Assembly: GCF_043290135.1 (NCBI RefSeq)
Contig: NC_134702.1
Coordinates: forward strand, 81,848,817 to 81,912,816
DNA length: 64,000 nucleotides
Source: Rhipicephalus microplus
Taxonomy: Eukaryota; Arthropoda; Arachnida; Ixodida; Ixodidae
Reading direction: 5' to 3'
Of this stretch, positions 21,927 to 34,559 are shown piece by piece (the stretch's first letter is position 1; each line of letters starts with the position of its first letter). The notes under the pieces were generated by a model, which was not told the DNA's origin, made no database searches, and saw nothing but the letters and a program-made list of their open reading frames with translations. The translations under genes were made by a program, and so were the position numbers.

Positions 21927-24900
21927 ACTGTATATTCAACGTTGTGATAGCCTGAGATATTCTCCTACAAAGATTGCCTGCCCAAGACTTTTTGGGTACT
22001 GCAAACCTATGATAAAATACAAGTATTTTCAGGTATACAAAGGACTCCCCTGGCACAAGGCATAATAGCTTGGCGACCATTGCGAGCATCTGCTGCAGGG
22101 ATTTTTATTATAGTTACAGATTGTTGAAAACAAACCTAAAACAAACTGGTGACTATGCGTGCCTCTGTTTTGCGTACAATCATGACAATGTAGTGCTATT
22201 TCGGAAACACGACTTCAACAAAACCATGACGGGATTCATCCTGTCGCCGTGTTTATGCATGCGTAGTGTTAGCTCGCCAAACTATAGCGTCTGCGTTAGG
22301 CCCGCCGATACTATACGTACACAGTACCGCTATTCCGGCTCAACGCCTACGGGATAAAAACTGGGCTGCTGCTACAACATGCCTTGAACGTAAAACAATG
22401 CAATGCGGGAACATGGTAACGCTCTTTGACTGCATTCTCGCTGCGGCTTCCCACGCTTTGCGGGAATGGCGTATACGTTATCTTGTTTTTTCAGCGTGTT
22501 TCGTAAAACCATCTAGTACTACTTAGGAGTACAAGTCCCGTTACTTTGTCAGTTTTTTTTTGTTTTCTTCCTTGGTTTCCTTCACAACGTATGCTCTTTA
22601 TTTATGCATGCACAGAGCAAGTCCGGGATATAGTTTGCGTCTCCATGCAGTGACGTACGCCAATCATACTCACCAGCGAAAACAAACAAAACTTTTCTGA
22701 GAATATTTACACATCGGTGAACGCAGTGCACATTCCTATGAGCTACAACGGGCTTTCTTTATGGTGTCTCGTTTGTTCTTGTGTGTCCATAAACACGGCT
22801 CATCCTCGACATCACAACGTTGATGAAAAACAGGCAATAAGCAGGGTAGCAAGCAAGGATGGCGGAGCGCAAATGTTAGTACACAACGTTAAGTGCACAC
22901 GCTTTTTCTGAACACTTCCAAGGTATGCACCTGCTCGTTGAAGAGCTGGGCGGCTTAAAAGAGTAGATTTTAATTCTTAAGAAGGCATGAAAGCCAACGC
23001 TTGCTCAAAAAAAAAACTACAGCTACTGCGTCTTTTTGCTGAAAGGTAGTTTGCGGTGATACAGCGATTACCCGCGGCTGGAAAGCAACGTGTCTTGACA
23101 CTGACTAATTAAGGCTTCTGGAGAATGACATATTCGCGAGCTGAAATGCGCTAACTAATGGCGAAATTTCGTGATTTCCTTAGGAACTCATTCAAGATGA
23201 CTGGGTTAGAAAAGCCATTCGTTATTACTATATATTACGGCACGCCTTAAATCGAAAAGCTGCTGGCATCATACGGCTTGCTCCAAGCGCTCAACATCTA
23301 TACCTACATACACTGCGTAGCAATAAACACTATCACAATACTTACATGCCACCTTCAAAGCAGTGAAATCAATAAACTCATTATCAAAACATACAGCAAA
23401 AAAAAGTATCGATGGAAGCAAGACTGCAAAAAAAAAAGGAAAGGTATTCGCGCAGAGATGTACTACCACACAGATCCATCGGCTGGCACAGTCTCGGATT
23501 GGTGCGGAATAGCGACTGTCTAGCCCCAGAGAAAGTTGAGCAACGCCATAAATTACTTTTTTGCCAGTAACGTTGTTCGAACTAGGGCAATTTTCTTACA
23601 TTGCACATAGCGGTACAAGAAACAAAGGAGCTTACAGGGCTATTCGACAAGCGACCATATTCAGAAAATTCAGAGACAGTCACTGGCGTCTGCTTTTGCG
23701 TGCATCGACAACAGCCAAATGTCTGTGGACACTATTCTGTCAAGTGCCCGAGAGAAGACACTGCAACAGAAGGCGACGAAAGCTCTGTTGAAATTCCTAC
23801 GCGACACCGACTTGAACAAGCGACTGTAACAGCAATGTCACACACCGCGAAAGACAAGACTGGACTATGACTGAGTGTGCGCGCATGTGCTGCCGAATGT
23901 GCTGTTTCTATCTTCCCTCTCTGCTCTCTTTCATCTCCCCCATCCCTCCCCCATGCGCAGGGTAGCAAACCGGCTGCCTATAGGCTGGTTAACCTCCTTG
24001 CCTTTCTTTTCCCTCTATTTTCCTTCCTTCAGAAAATGTATCTCACACAACAACTGTTCCCAAGGGAAAGTTTTAGCTAAGCCTTCATGACGGACATATT
24101 ATTATCAAATGCCGCTAACTAATAGTGAAGAGCACTTAACGTAAAACAGAAGAACTTATTTTGCGATTTTTTCACCTAAAACCTAACGGACCACCTAGTT
24201 CGTGCAGACTCCATTGAACCCCTGACACGCGCTTCCGAATATAAAAACGACAGCATGTGTTTGCTACAGATCAAAGAGAGCTCGAAAAATAGGCCCCAGG
24301 CTTGTCATATCCTAAGTACATTAGGTCCGAGACATGCGGGCTTCTTGTGCAATTAAAGGACCCATATGATATGGTCGTAACTTTCTGTCAACTTATTGTA
24401 CCGTGGTACAGAGCAAAGCTGACCATGGAAGGAAGAACAATCAACCAAAAACTATACTTGTCTAGAGTAATTACACCTAGCGTTCATCATTCGTTTATTT
24501 ATGCCCCGCACACAGTTGAGGATGTAGAATTGTGTCCTGGGCTTGCTAATTCTCCGTATTTGTCCCATATCCACTACATCAATAAAGCATGAACGCACAC
24601 CAACCAGCTCACGTTTCCATTCGTTAACATGCAACGTGTTAGCACAACTGGCCTTATCTAAATGAGAACAGCCTATATAAGATCTCCAAAGATAAAACAA
24701 TGGTATTAGGCACGTACTGCACAAACTACAATCTTGGCACGTGTTTACAGCACATGGTAGCTGTAATTGATCGTAAAAAAATGGACGGTCTGGATGCCAT
24801 GGGTAGAATCAAACCAACTACCAGGCCATGAGTTCGAAACGATGTGGCACGCAGAGCGTAAAAAGTGGCACTGACTATGTGACACATTATGCTTTCGTTC

Positions 24901-25344
24901 AAGTGACTTGGATCGAAGACCAATAAACGTAAGCGCTTTCCAGCCGCACGTAGAAAAGAGAAGTGGAGGTCCTAGATATGGCAAACACATTTCTTTTCGA
25001 TGTAGAAACAAACTTCGTGGTTATGAATACACTTGTTCTTTTCCGTGCTACTCACAACTGCTCATTGAAGTCATTGTTAAAGGGTTGGACTGAAATTTGG
25101 CCAAGCTATGCAACACCACAAGCGAGAAAGAAGAATCAAATACGTTTTGGCGTGAGTCGCACTGCCTCTCGTTTTCTGATCACTGAGCCGCAACGTAGAT
25201 ATCAAATCTGTACGCTAGCACGGATTCGTGCAACCTGTGTAGTACGATTAATTTTTCGTCAACTCAGTGAATATGAAGCAATCGCATAAATATCAATAAC
25301 GGGACTATAAGCAGATTAGCATTGATTATAGCTCACCTTAATTT
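21927..25344. other. unannotated stretch
   Basis: Short frames only (up to 96 codons), in all frames and without motifs. A C/T-rich segment lies at 23.92-24.04 kb. No repeat could be assigned. Confidence 0.4.
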
Positions 25345-25353
25345 CACGCCGGC

Positions 25354-25530
25354 GTTGATTGACTGATATATGGGGTTTAGCGCCTGAAAACCACCATAGT
25401 ATTATGAGACGCCGTAGTGGTGGGCTCCGCAAATTTCGACCGCCTGGGGTTCTTCAACGTGCACACAAATCTAAGCACACGGACCTACAGTATTTTTATT
25501 TTCCTCTATTGAATATTCAGCCGCCACAGC
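25354..25530 (-). mobile_element. Ruka-like SINE, head-truncated, with TSD
   Basis: A minus-strand copy with the complete body and the GC-rich linker up to CAGCCGCCACAGC, but no tRNA-like head. The direct repeat cacgccggcgttg (25345-25357) recurs as cacgctggcgttg (25531-25543), a 13-bp TSD with one mismatch. Confidence 0.83.
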
Positions 25531-25543
25531 CACGCTGGCGTTG

Positions 25544-28500
25544 CCAAATGTCCCTAATGTAAGAGCCGGTAGAAAATATGATGCGATAAGCGACTGCAGC
25601 CGGAGATCCAGATAGATTAGGTCACACGTGTGCACCCACTCGAACACTCTTAATTAGAGCCAGAGGCAAGAGGTTGTATGAATATGCGTAGCAGTAGAGA
25701 GAGGAAGGATTGCTATTTGCGTAAGTTGGTGTTTCATAACGCCAGCTCGAGTCGGCAAGACACATCAATAAAAAAAACATGGTAGGCACAAAGAGGTAGT
25801 GCTCTCCCGTATCTTCGTGTGTGTCGTTTCATCTTTACTGTTACGGCTCGCGCTAATTCATCAGGTAGTAAGAAGAGTAAACGATGGCTGGAGTCTGCTA
25901 TAAAGTATAGATAAACAAACAACTTGCAAATTCAAGGAAGACTGCCGGCTGAAAGTACACGCAATATGCCTTATAACGTAGGTTGCCTGCAGTCATCAAC
26001 TCTGTCGTCTCTAGGTACGATGCGGGAAGTAAGCAGCCCCTCGAAAAGACTTCCAAGAGACGACAGCACCCGAGGGCAAGCATCGACTCGGGCGCAGCGA
26101 TAACTTGGCACCTTTGAATGCACGCTTCGTCGCATCATTTTGCTATCCTTCCGACATTCCCTCCCTATAGGCACGTGCAGTAATCGCGCGCAAGGCATTC
26201 CAGTACTTGGTCTTAGCGTGTTGAGTTGCTACACGACCGCTGAGTCACTCGAGAGCCAAAGACGACGACTTGAGGAAGTCAGGGCAAACGGGAGAGCGAG
26301 GTCGGTCAGAGATAAGCAGAAAATGAAGGCCGTAAGGCAGAGAGCGAGTTGATAACGTAAGAAAAGAGTTTATATATATTTTTATTGATTACTTTAGTTA
26401 CTGACGCTGATCAAGACACTGCAAAGTTTGAGGTTTTCGTTCGATGCATTGAGCAGTTTCCGCCATCCAGCAGCTTCTGAGGAGTATTTCTTCCATTTCA
26501 ACTTTTTTTGGAATGCCTCACCTAAAGAAAAAGCGTTGTGAAGCTATAAGAATATTATGTTCGTTACGCTAAGCACGAAGCGACGCCAGGCCACTGCACT
26601 GCAGTTGTCTAGAAAGGGAAAACTTGTTTGAAGTGGTCATTTCTATATTTTCAGCATTTTAGAAGATATCTGTACTAAAAAAAAACATTAAGCTTTGTAA
26701 ACTGCTGCTCTTGAATACCGTAACATGTTACATTAAAGACTTATTAACGGCTTTTAAAAGTAATTGTCTAACGACGTCAGTGTCGAAGGTATTTGTCTCG
26801 CAAATCGAATGCCGCAAAAATTTATAGAATCCGTGGAGAACAAGTGGAGTTTAGGCGTTTGTAACGCACTTTAGGCGCTTTGTCTCTTTTGTTGTCGTGA
26901 CCAGTGCGCTGGACGCTGCACAAGTAGAGATGGCACGGGGTAAGAAAGTTAGGTCAGTGGGCGTCATAACCTTGAGAAAGGCGATAAAAAGAGATTGCTC
27001 TCTTCTGCTGTTATCTATGTGTGCGAGTGTGGCTCACTGTATGAACGTTGATAGGCTACAGAATGCAACGCCTGCACATGGTGACAGCCTGGCGCAGGAA
27101 GAACCTCGGGTCCAAACCCCACTCTTGATTCACGTTGGCTATTAGCCAGTCGCTCGCTACTTGCTGTTTGACGTCATACAGCGAGCGCTGGCAGCTCGGA
27201 AGAGAGGGAGCGCAGGTTTCTGCATCAAAAATGAGCGGCTTAGAAAGTCGAAATATCAAATTCCGCTGGTATACTCTTTTTTTAGTGCGCATTAATCCAC
27301 GATTTGGGGGAAATACTCATAGCAGTGTCTCTCATCAGAAAGACGTGTTTTCCAACGAAGTTCAAGGGTCGTGGTTGATGACATTTGAAACCGCAAATGT
27401 ACCAACGTTCCGTCAAATTAGCTACTAATTTGGTCATTGAAAGTGTTTTCTTGGTAAATACTGCATAAATGAAGGTCATTTTAAGCAATAACTACGTTAT
27501 TTATCATGTATTGTACCGACATTACCCATTCATTCTGACGTTATACATCTTTTCTTCAGCAACGATAATAAAGCCCCAAGTGCCACTGACGCCCACCTGT
27601 CAATATGAAGCGCCGGTATACAATTATTCATTCGCGAAAAATAGATTTATTTCTGTGATAATGTGTATTTTCAGTGCAGGAGTGAATATTCCAACTATAA
27701 ATGGCACAACTCATGATTAAAAAAAACATTTTGATGTGGCTGTGATTTTTATTTTTCATTCTTTTAGAGTTATAGTGGTATAACACTGTCTCGTGTGAGA
27801 CTGAAAAAAGTATTTTGTAAGTGCATGCAAATAATATAATTTCGACTTGATTAGGCCTGAAATTAAAGTTTACTGAAGGTCCGCTGGTGGTACATTTATT
27901 TGGCAACCCGCGTAGGAGCATCCGTACTTTAATTGGAACGTCTGCGTGTTTATAAACTACGAAAGCATTAGGAGAGCCGGCAGCGATGGGGGCTCTCTTG
28001 TATTTTGAGCAGGTTCCCACTGGGAAGATTTTGTGCAGCTTGATCTCGCCATCGTCTCTGAGTCAATTCATTCCGTATGATTTGCGGTATCCGTTTCAGA
28101 ACCACCACTCCCCTCGTGAGTCGCCAAGCCGAAGACAGAAAGAAAAAAAAAACAAGTCCTCTGGCCGATCCTGCTATGAACACGTACTATTTTACGCTCC
28201 TTGGTTCGTTTGCCACTTACTGAGCAGTATCTCCAGCACTTTTTCAAAAGCGGCTTCCTTGCGTCAGAAACAAATCATGCTACAGCACCTTATTTCATCA
28301 TTCTTTGTTAAGCTCTGCTTTGTAGGCCGCACCGGTCACACGGGGAGTCGTGCGGCTTGCATGTATGTATCCTGCTGCCCAAAATTCGTTTTCACGACCC
28401 CATTTGGATGAGTTTTCATTCCTTTGAAAAAATTTTAGTTTTCTCAAAAAGCTTCAGAATTGTTACTATTCTCTCATTCAGAAATAAAGGCATAGTTGGC

Positions 28501-28966
28501 CTTCTCAAAGCTAAAACTAAAATGATTATGCCGTTTGGTATGGCCTTGACTGACTGAGTCAAGTTTACACGAGTGGATGCCAACTTGATTTCGTATTTTC
28601 AGGCATATTTCGCGTCAAATTCTGAAACGTTCTTTTCTTCTGTTCCAAATCCAAACAATAAGCGACGGACCTTCCATTTTTGCTGACGGCAGCGGGTGCA
28701 TACAGATGAAGCAAGATTATTCTGAAACTCCCTTCTGCCGTAATAAAGAGAGGAAGCCTTCGGTTAGGTTAAGGATGCATTGCATGCATCGGGGTCTACC
28801 AGCATTTCTTGTAAGTCTCCTGCTTTATTCGACCAAATAAAGCCGTCACGTGAAATATGTATTGCGTTAAATTGTCCACATGATAAAGCGTGTACCTTTT
28901 CTTTCCCCGAGCTGACCATTTCCACTGTGTTACCTGTGTGACTGGGTTATTTAGGGCTTTCATAAG
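25544..28966. other. unannotated stretch
   Basis: Nothing recognised. The longest frames (141 codons plus at 27986-28411; 130 codons minus at 27628-28020) overlap on opposite strands and lack motifs. Confidence 0.4.
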
Positions 28967-28991
28967 CCCCCCCCCCCCCCAAAAAAAAAAA
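28967..28991. repeat. poly-C / poly-A junction
   Basis: A run of C followed directly by a run of A. It is probably a retroelement tail relic or slippage-prone DNA. Confidence 0.85.
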
Positions 28992-29756
28992 TGGCTTATT
29001 GCCAGATTTCTTTTTTTGTCAACTCGATTTCGTTCAGAGGGAGTGACTGTGGAAGTGTCGAGGTGCAATATATTACTTCTTGCACGAATCAGCTGTGGAG
29101 ATTGAAGAAGGGTGCATCTTCTTTCGTAGCGAAAGTGTAAAGCAGCTTGTGGCTGTTGTGGTAGCGTGGTATTGGTGGGCTGGGGGCGGCTCGGGAGGGT
29201 TTAGTTCACTCTCGACTCATTCTGCCCCATATTTCTTGCTTTGATCAATCAGTGAATCAACACTGGCGGTAGGTTTTCTTTGCAAGGGTCCATGTTCGCT
29301 TCGGTGTTTTGGGTGAAGCACAATTTTGGTAACAGCCATTTTCGATGGTTGGTTTCTGTTACTTTGTCGGGGTTTGTTTTTTCTTTTTTTTTTGAAGACA
29401 ATCTTGTGGTCGGCGTCTTCCGAGTGTTCTGCAGGGAGGTTTCGTTGCCTTATAAATGTTCTTGCGTCATTTTCATGCTGTTTGATCTTTTCGGTGAAGC
29501 AGAACAAAAAAAGAAGGATCTTCATTGAGAAAAAGGAAAGGGGTTTAGGAGCTAGATTGGTAGGGCCCCATGTCCAAGGCTCCATTGACATGTGCCGCCA
29601 GCCAGGTGTGGTCCAGAAGCGCTATAGTTGCACCTTGGGGTCTCAGTTTTTTCTTTCGCCAATATATGCGGCCTTGCCGTCAGACAATTTTATTTTATGA
29701 ACAACGCCTCGCGCTTTCTTTCTTGGTGGGTGGTCCTTGCCTATCACAAGAAATGT

Positions 29757-29887
29757 TGATTGATATGTGGAGTTTAACGTCCCAAAAACATCATTATGAG
29801 AAACACCATAGTGAAAGGCTCCGGAAATTTCAACCACTAGGGGTTCTTTAACGTGCAACCAAATCTGAGCACACAGGTCTACACATA
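29757..29887 (-). mobile_element. Ruka-like SINE body fragment
   Basis: A minus-strand copy from the ATTGATATGTGG end through the GTGCACGTTAAAGAACC box. It stops at CTACACAT, before the linker and head. No TSD was found. Confidence 0.8.
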
Positions 29888-30130
29888 TTTAGAAAGAAGT
29901 ACACTTATTGCGTTGGTTGGTTTGTGGGCGATTCTTACGCCTTTGTTCTTTTAAAAGTCTGCTGTTGACTCAACTGGTGTTATCAGTGGTGCCTTCGAAA
30001 GTAAAACTGGCTTCACTTTACTTTTGGCGAGCGATAACCTTTCGCCTGGAGAGCAATCGAGAAAAAAAAATTGCCCGCAGCTTCCCTCGGGGGAACACTG
30101 AGGAGGATGCGGACCATATAATGGGTTAAC

Positions 30131-30264
30131 GGGGTGTTAAAGTGCGACTTACTTGGGTCGATGGCTAAATTGGTTAACGTGGTTGTGAAATGGGGTGTTA
30201 AATTGCGACTTACTTGGGTCGATGGCTAAATTGGTTAACGTGGTTGTAGGAGGGGGTGTTAAAT
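30131..30264. repeat. 61-bp tandem repeat, 2.2 units
   Basis: Units start at 30131, 30192 and 30253 with GGGGTGTTAAA. The first two share TGCGACTTACTTGGGTCGAT and CTAAATTGGTTAACGTGG almost exactly; the third is partial. Confidence 0.92.
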
Positions 30265-30423
30265 GAGTGAACACGTACACACGTATGCGAAAGGGCGGCG
30301 CTGGTCGAAGGGACGTCGATCATTGTGTTTGTGGATTCGTTGGAATTCAATTCACCGCGACCTTGGACGTCGACGCGCCGTACAAACCAACCGACGAGCG
30401 GCAACTGAGCGAGCGAGCGCCGA

Positions 30424-30760
30424 CCTTGAGTATATATACAGCACGACGGCGCATGCACTGTCAGCTGTTGAATGTTCTCGAAGCGCGACGCCACATGCGC
30501 GTCCACTGGAGAATCAGGAGAATTGTAGATGTCGAACGTGGTGTGTAGAGGAGGAAGGGTGCACAGATGGTGGAGGAGTGAAGCGCGCGCGGTGTGTAAA
30601 GGAGGAAGGGATGCACAGATGGTGGAAGAGTGGGCGACGGCGCGACGGCGCATGCGCGCGCGTCAGCTGTCGAATGTTCGAGAAGCGGTGCGGACGGCGC
30701 GGACAGCGCCGACGGCGCAATACAAGGCGCGAGTATAAGATGCTTCCGCATCTAAAAAAT
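30424..30760 (+). repeat. GC-rich internally repetitive segment ending in a hairpin
   Basis: A CGACGGCGCATGC...GTCAGCTGT...GAATGTTC...CGAAGC block occurs at about 30.45 kb and again at about 30.64 kb. Between them, a 36-bp unit (GTGTGTA, GGAGGAAGGG, TGCACAGATGGTGG) is duplicated at about 30.54 and 30.59 kb. A TATA-like GAGTATATATACAG lies at 30.43 kb and GAGTATAAG at 30.73 kb. It ends in a perfect hairpin, agatgcttccgcatct (30738-30753), followed by poly-A. A 235-codon Arg-rich frame across it looks like a by-product of composition. Confidence 0.6.
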
Positions 30761-33127
30761 AGTTGGTCGCTCCGTCATAGGAATCAGTATTCCTCATGTG
30801 GACAGCTACGTCAGCGACGGTCGCGTTTCATGGAGGGCAGGAAATGCTACAAAGAGATATATTTCGAAGTAAACATCTGCATACGAGCTCTAAATTTACT
30901 TTCCTTTTTCCGGTTTTCTTTTTTTTATTTTACTATCGCGCAACACTTTGACGCCCTTTATGTCTATTAACATCAGTTAAGGAAACTTCGAAGTTTCTCA
31001 GTAAAGCGCATCTGAAAGAAAAATTAAAGCTGTCGTGACTTGGCTAGACACGACATAAGACAAAAATTAAAAAAAAACGTGTTTCTCGCTCCATTTTATA
31101 ATACGTTCATTTTGCTCTGTGTCTCAAGTCATTCGAAGAATCTATAACTGTAACTAAGAAGCATGCTTCTAAAGATTCTGAATTACGACAAGCCATTCAT
31201 ACGAATATAAGCGAGACTGAAAGACTCAAGAGGAAGCAAGCCACCGTAATCGCTGGAGCGGAGTGGTATTTTCGCTTTTACCAGAGAGTCCATCTTGCAA
31301 CCTTCGTTCTTTCCGAGTTCCTCGCAGTTTATTATGTGCCATATACGCACTGAGTTCTGAAGGACATGATAGCTTCCGTTACATTCGGCGTTGTTATCGC
31401 CCCTTTTCCGACGTCGCTTCCTTTCTTCACATTTATATCCCTTAAAAAAAAACCAAGAGAACATACTGCAACCCATTCACCGCACCGCCTAAGTTTTCGC
31501 GTTTCGTATATGGGGAAGTGTGATGGTGCGTGTGCGTTTTTTACGCCGTAAACTTGATTTACCCTACTTCGAATGCTCACGTTTCGCTTCGGACTTTGTT
31601 TTTCGTCTAGTTCCACGGAAACTCAAACTTTCTTGTGGAGCCAAACAAAACAACTTCTTGACGAAGAAAGACAAAAAAGTTAGACAAAAGAAAAAGAAGA
31701 AAAGGTTACGAAGACCGAGACGTGGCGGATCATCGCGTTTTTTGTTCGCGCTAGGCTCAGAACTTCGCGCGGAAGTGCAGGATGCTGATGTCTGCTGATA
31801 TGGACCCGGAACACCACCACCGCTGAGCTGTACCTTTTTTATTTATTGTTTTTTTCAGTGATTGGAACGCGCCTGCTGACATGTTTTCTTCCTGCGAAAT
31901 TTTGCTCTAATTTTTCATTCTCTTCCCAGAAAAAAACGCCAAATGTGCGAAGTAGTGCTGAAGTCAGGCAACGAGACAACAAACACGCCGACGGCGTTCA
32001 CAAAAATAACGATAATAAGAACACCCGCGATGAGATGTGGAGTTGCGATCTCGTAGCATCATCCACACCGTAATGGTGTAGACGCCTTTCAGTGAATGTA
32101 TTGGCCCATAAGTTTAATTTCTTTTTTTTTTATTCTTTGTAGTTTGCAGACACAACGAATCAACAAAACAGCAGCCTTTGTCGACTATTACTAAAATTGT
32201 GTGTCTCGCCGTAAATGTATACCGACATCACAGTCAAGATGCACACCCTGTAACATTCCTTTAAAAGGAGCACAGCATGAAAGTGTACGTGTTGTAATAA
32301 ACTAAAAAATTCTAGCTTAAAACTGAGAGATCGGTTATTGAATGAATTCGGTGCTCGGCATAGCATCGCTTGCTCAAGTTGCAGCAGGTTTCTTCTGCAA
32401 ACTGGCTATGGCGACTGTCAGGCACATTTTAAGAAAGTACAATAGAATCCTACGCTGTTTTACTTGATATACAAATATATAGTAGTGATAGCTATTTTGA
32501 TTTTTATTTATTTATTTATTTATTCATTTACAATCACTTATTCTACATTACAGAGGTAACCATGAATCATGTGAGGACCCATATATTTCATTCACACCAA
32601 GTTCAGACCAAAACAGTGTGATCTTAAATGCATTGGAATTCGGTGTTATCGCTGGTTTAGCCGAGAAGCCAATACAACGCAGTAGAAACACATTTGATGA
32701 AAATACGAACAAACTGTATTCAAATGCAATACATTTCAGCTAAATATTTCTTGAGAAATGACCGACAAAGTAAAAGTCGTTCAGCCTCTATTTAGCTCCG
32801 CCATATTTCTATCCAAAACGTTAATCATTCGTGTTTTTTTTTTCAGTATTTTTCGGACGAGTTGGCATTTACTCAAAGAATTGATGTTTTAGGCGAATAA
32901 AAACCGTAAAACTACGTTTTTTTGCCTCTCAGTGTTTCTGTTTTAGTTTTGCATTAGAGTGCCATGTCCTGCCTTCGCTCCAAGAGGGTATACTGGAAAT
33001 AGAAGATAGCTGAAATAATGATATTGGGCACCAATCCATCCCTTGAAAAAGTAATCAAAGACGGCGCGGCATAAAACGAGCTAAGCAGAAAAAGAAGTAG
33101 CTCTAAGGATTTTAGTAATAATAACAA
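30761..33127. other. unannotated stretch
   Basis: No supported gene. A TTTA microsatellite occurs at 32.50-32.53 kb. A Lys/Arg-rich 92-codon frame at 31.52-31.80 kb reflects an A-rich tract. Confidence 0.4.
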
Positions 33128-33366
33128 TATTGGAGGCTCGACGTCCCAAACCCATGATATGATTATGAGAGACGCCGCAGTGGAGGGCTCCATAAATTTC
33201 GATCACATGGGTTTCTTTATATAGGTTGCCGCTAAGTTTAACTACATGCACGGCCTTCGAACACTTTCGCCTCTATCGAAAATGCAGCCGCCGCAGTCAG
33301 AATTTGAATGCGTGACTTTCGGATTGGCAGTCGAGCACCATATACCGATAGACCACCGAGGTAGGG
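33128..33366 (-). mobile_element. near full-length Ruka-like SINE, diverged
   Basis: The body, the GC-rich linker (GCAGCCGCCGCAG on the plus strand) and the tRNA-like head (ending CGATAGACCACCGAGG on the plus strand) are all present, with many substitutions and a small insertion near 33.22 kb. No TSD was recognised. Confidence 0.82.
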
Positions 33367-34559
33367 CGAATAATTTTTAAGGCTTTTAATAGAGGCCAAT
33401 TATCACACAATGCTGCCGGCAGTACACAATCATGTGCCTTTTGCTTATAGAGGAACGACGCGCTCAGCAGGCCTATTTTAAGCGCTATTGAAGCCATGCC
33501 ACAAAAGACGGCACCTTAAGAAGCTGAAGGACGGTGTTATTTTTACGCAAAAACATGAAAAATCTCTACATTTTTCATCGGCTATGATTCAGGCTACTTT
33601 ACGAGCTCATTTAAATGATATATTGCAATACATAAAAGCTGAGTCCAAATTACACTCTCAAATACCCTTGATAGTAGGTATATAGGCTTCAGCTGAAATT
33701 TAAAGCTGATATATGTTTACATGAGCACACTGCCAAAAAATTGTTTGAGTAGGTCTGACCAGATATTGTCAGTAGCAAAAACTCTCTTTTTCTTAGGATC
33801 TGTTAAAGTGTACTTGGTTCCTTAAGGGTCACTCATCAAAAAGAGGTGGCATAGATTCCAATGAAATAGGTGATTACGTAGTCAATAAGGTTAATGAAGA
33901 ACGATTAAACTATCGTGGAAATCTGATACCGTGCAACTTATGGGGATAATCGAAGCAACAGAAGCAGGAAGGGCAGTATGCATTGGCTTCTGTACGTCTC
34001 AACATCGCCATGGACTGACAGGCCACAATTGCCCGCTTCCTCAATGAGTTGCTCGCTGTATCGATTTCCGTACGTAAATGATGTGACATACGCGACTGTG
34101 ACTCGACATGACACAGAAAAAGATAACAGTGCGAAATTATTGGCGAAGTTCGCTGTGATATCTGATCACGCGCAGTCGCCCGTTGGCAATCTCGTAATGC
34201 TGACGTCGTCGGTATAAAAGCAGCGGCGAGCTGGACAATGACACTCGTCTCGGCATGGTGTTTTGTTTTATTTATGTATATATTTACCTTGCATCGACTT
34301 TGCCTCGTATTCCGTAAGCATGAGACAAAAATGAAGCTGGCACTATAAGCTGCTCAAGGCTTCAAGGAGCGAGACTGGACGATTCTGGAGACTTAACTGC
34401 TTGCTTCTCGGCTTTTTATATGCATTAGCGGGTGTGATGGTTAACGGACGTTCGTCACTATGTTTGTTGATAGCGGACGAGAAAGGATTAACATGAACTT
34501 TTTTATTTCATGGCATGGGTGGAACGGCTGACAGCGCACGGATACGCTACCGTGTGCAG
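33367..34559. other. unannotated stretch
   Basis: AT-rich, with no frame over 80 codons and no recognised repeat. Confidence 0.4.

Noticed and set aside
29217..29591. 124-codon basic minus frame, possibly retroelement ORF1
   Set aside because: A Lys/Arg-rich middle is reminiscent of ORF1/gag linkers, but no knuckle, core motif or repeat context supports it.
30263..30970. 235-codon Arg-rich plus frame
   Set aside because: Follows tandem GC-rich repeats, overlaps a 147-codon minus frame, and shows no domain.
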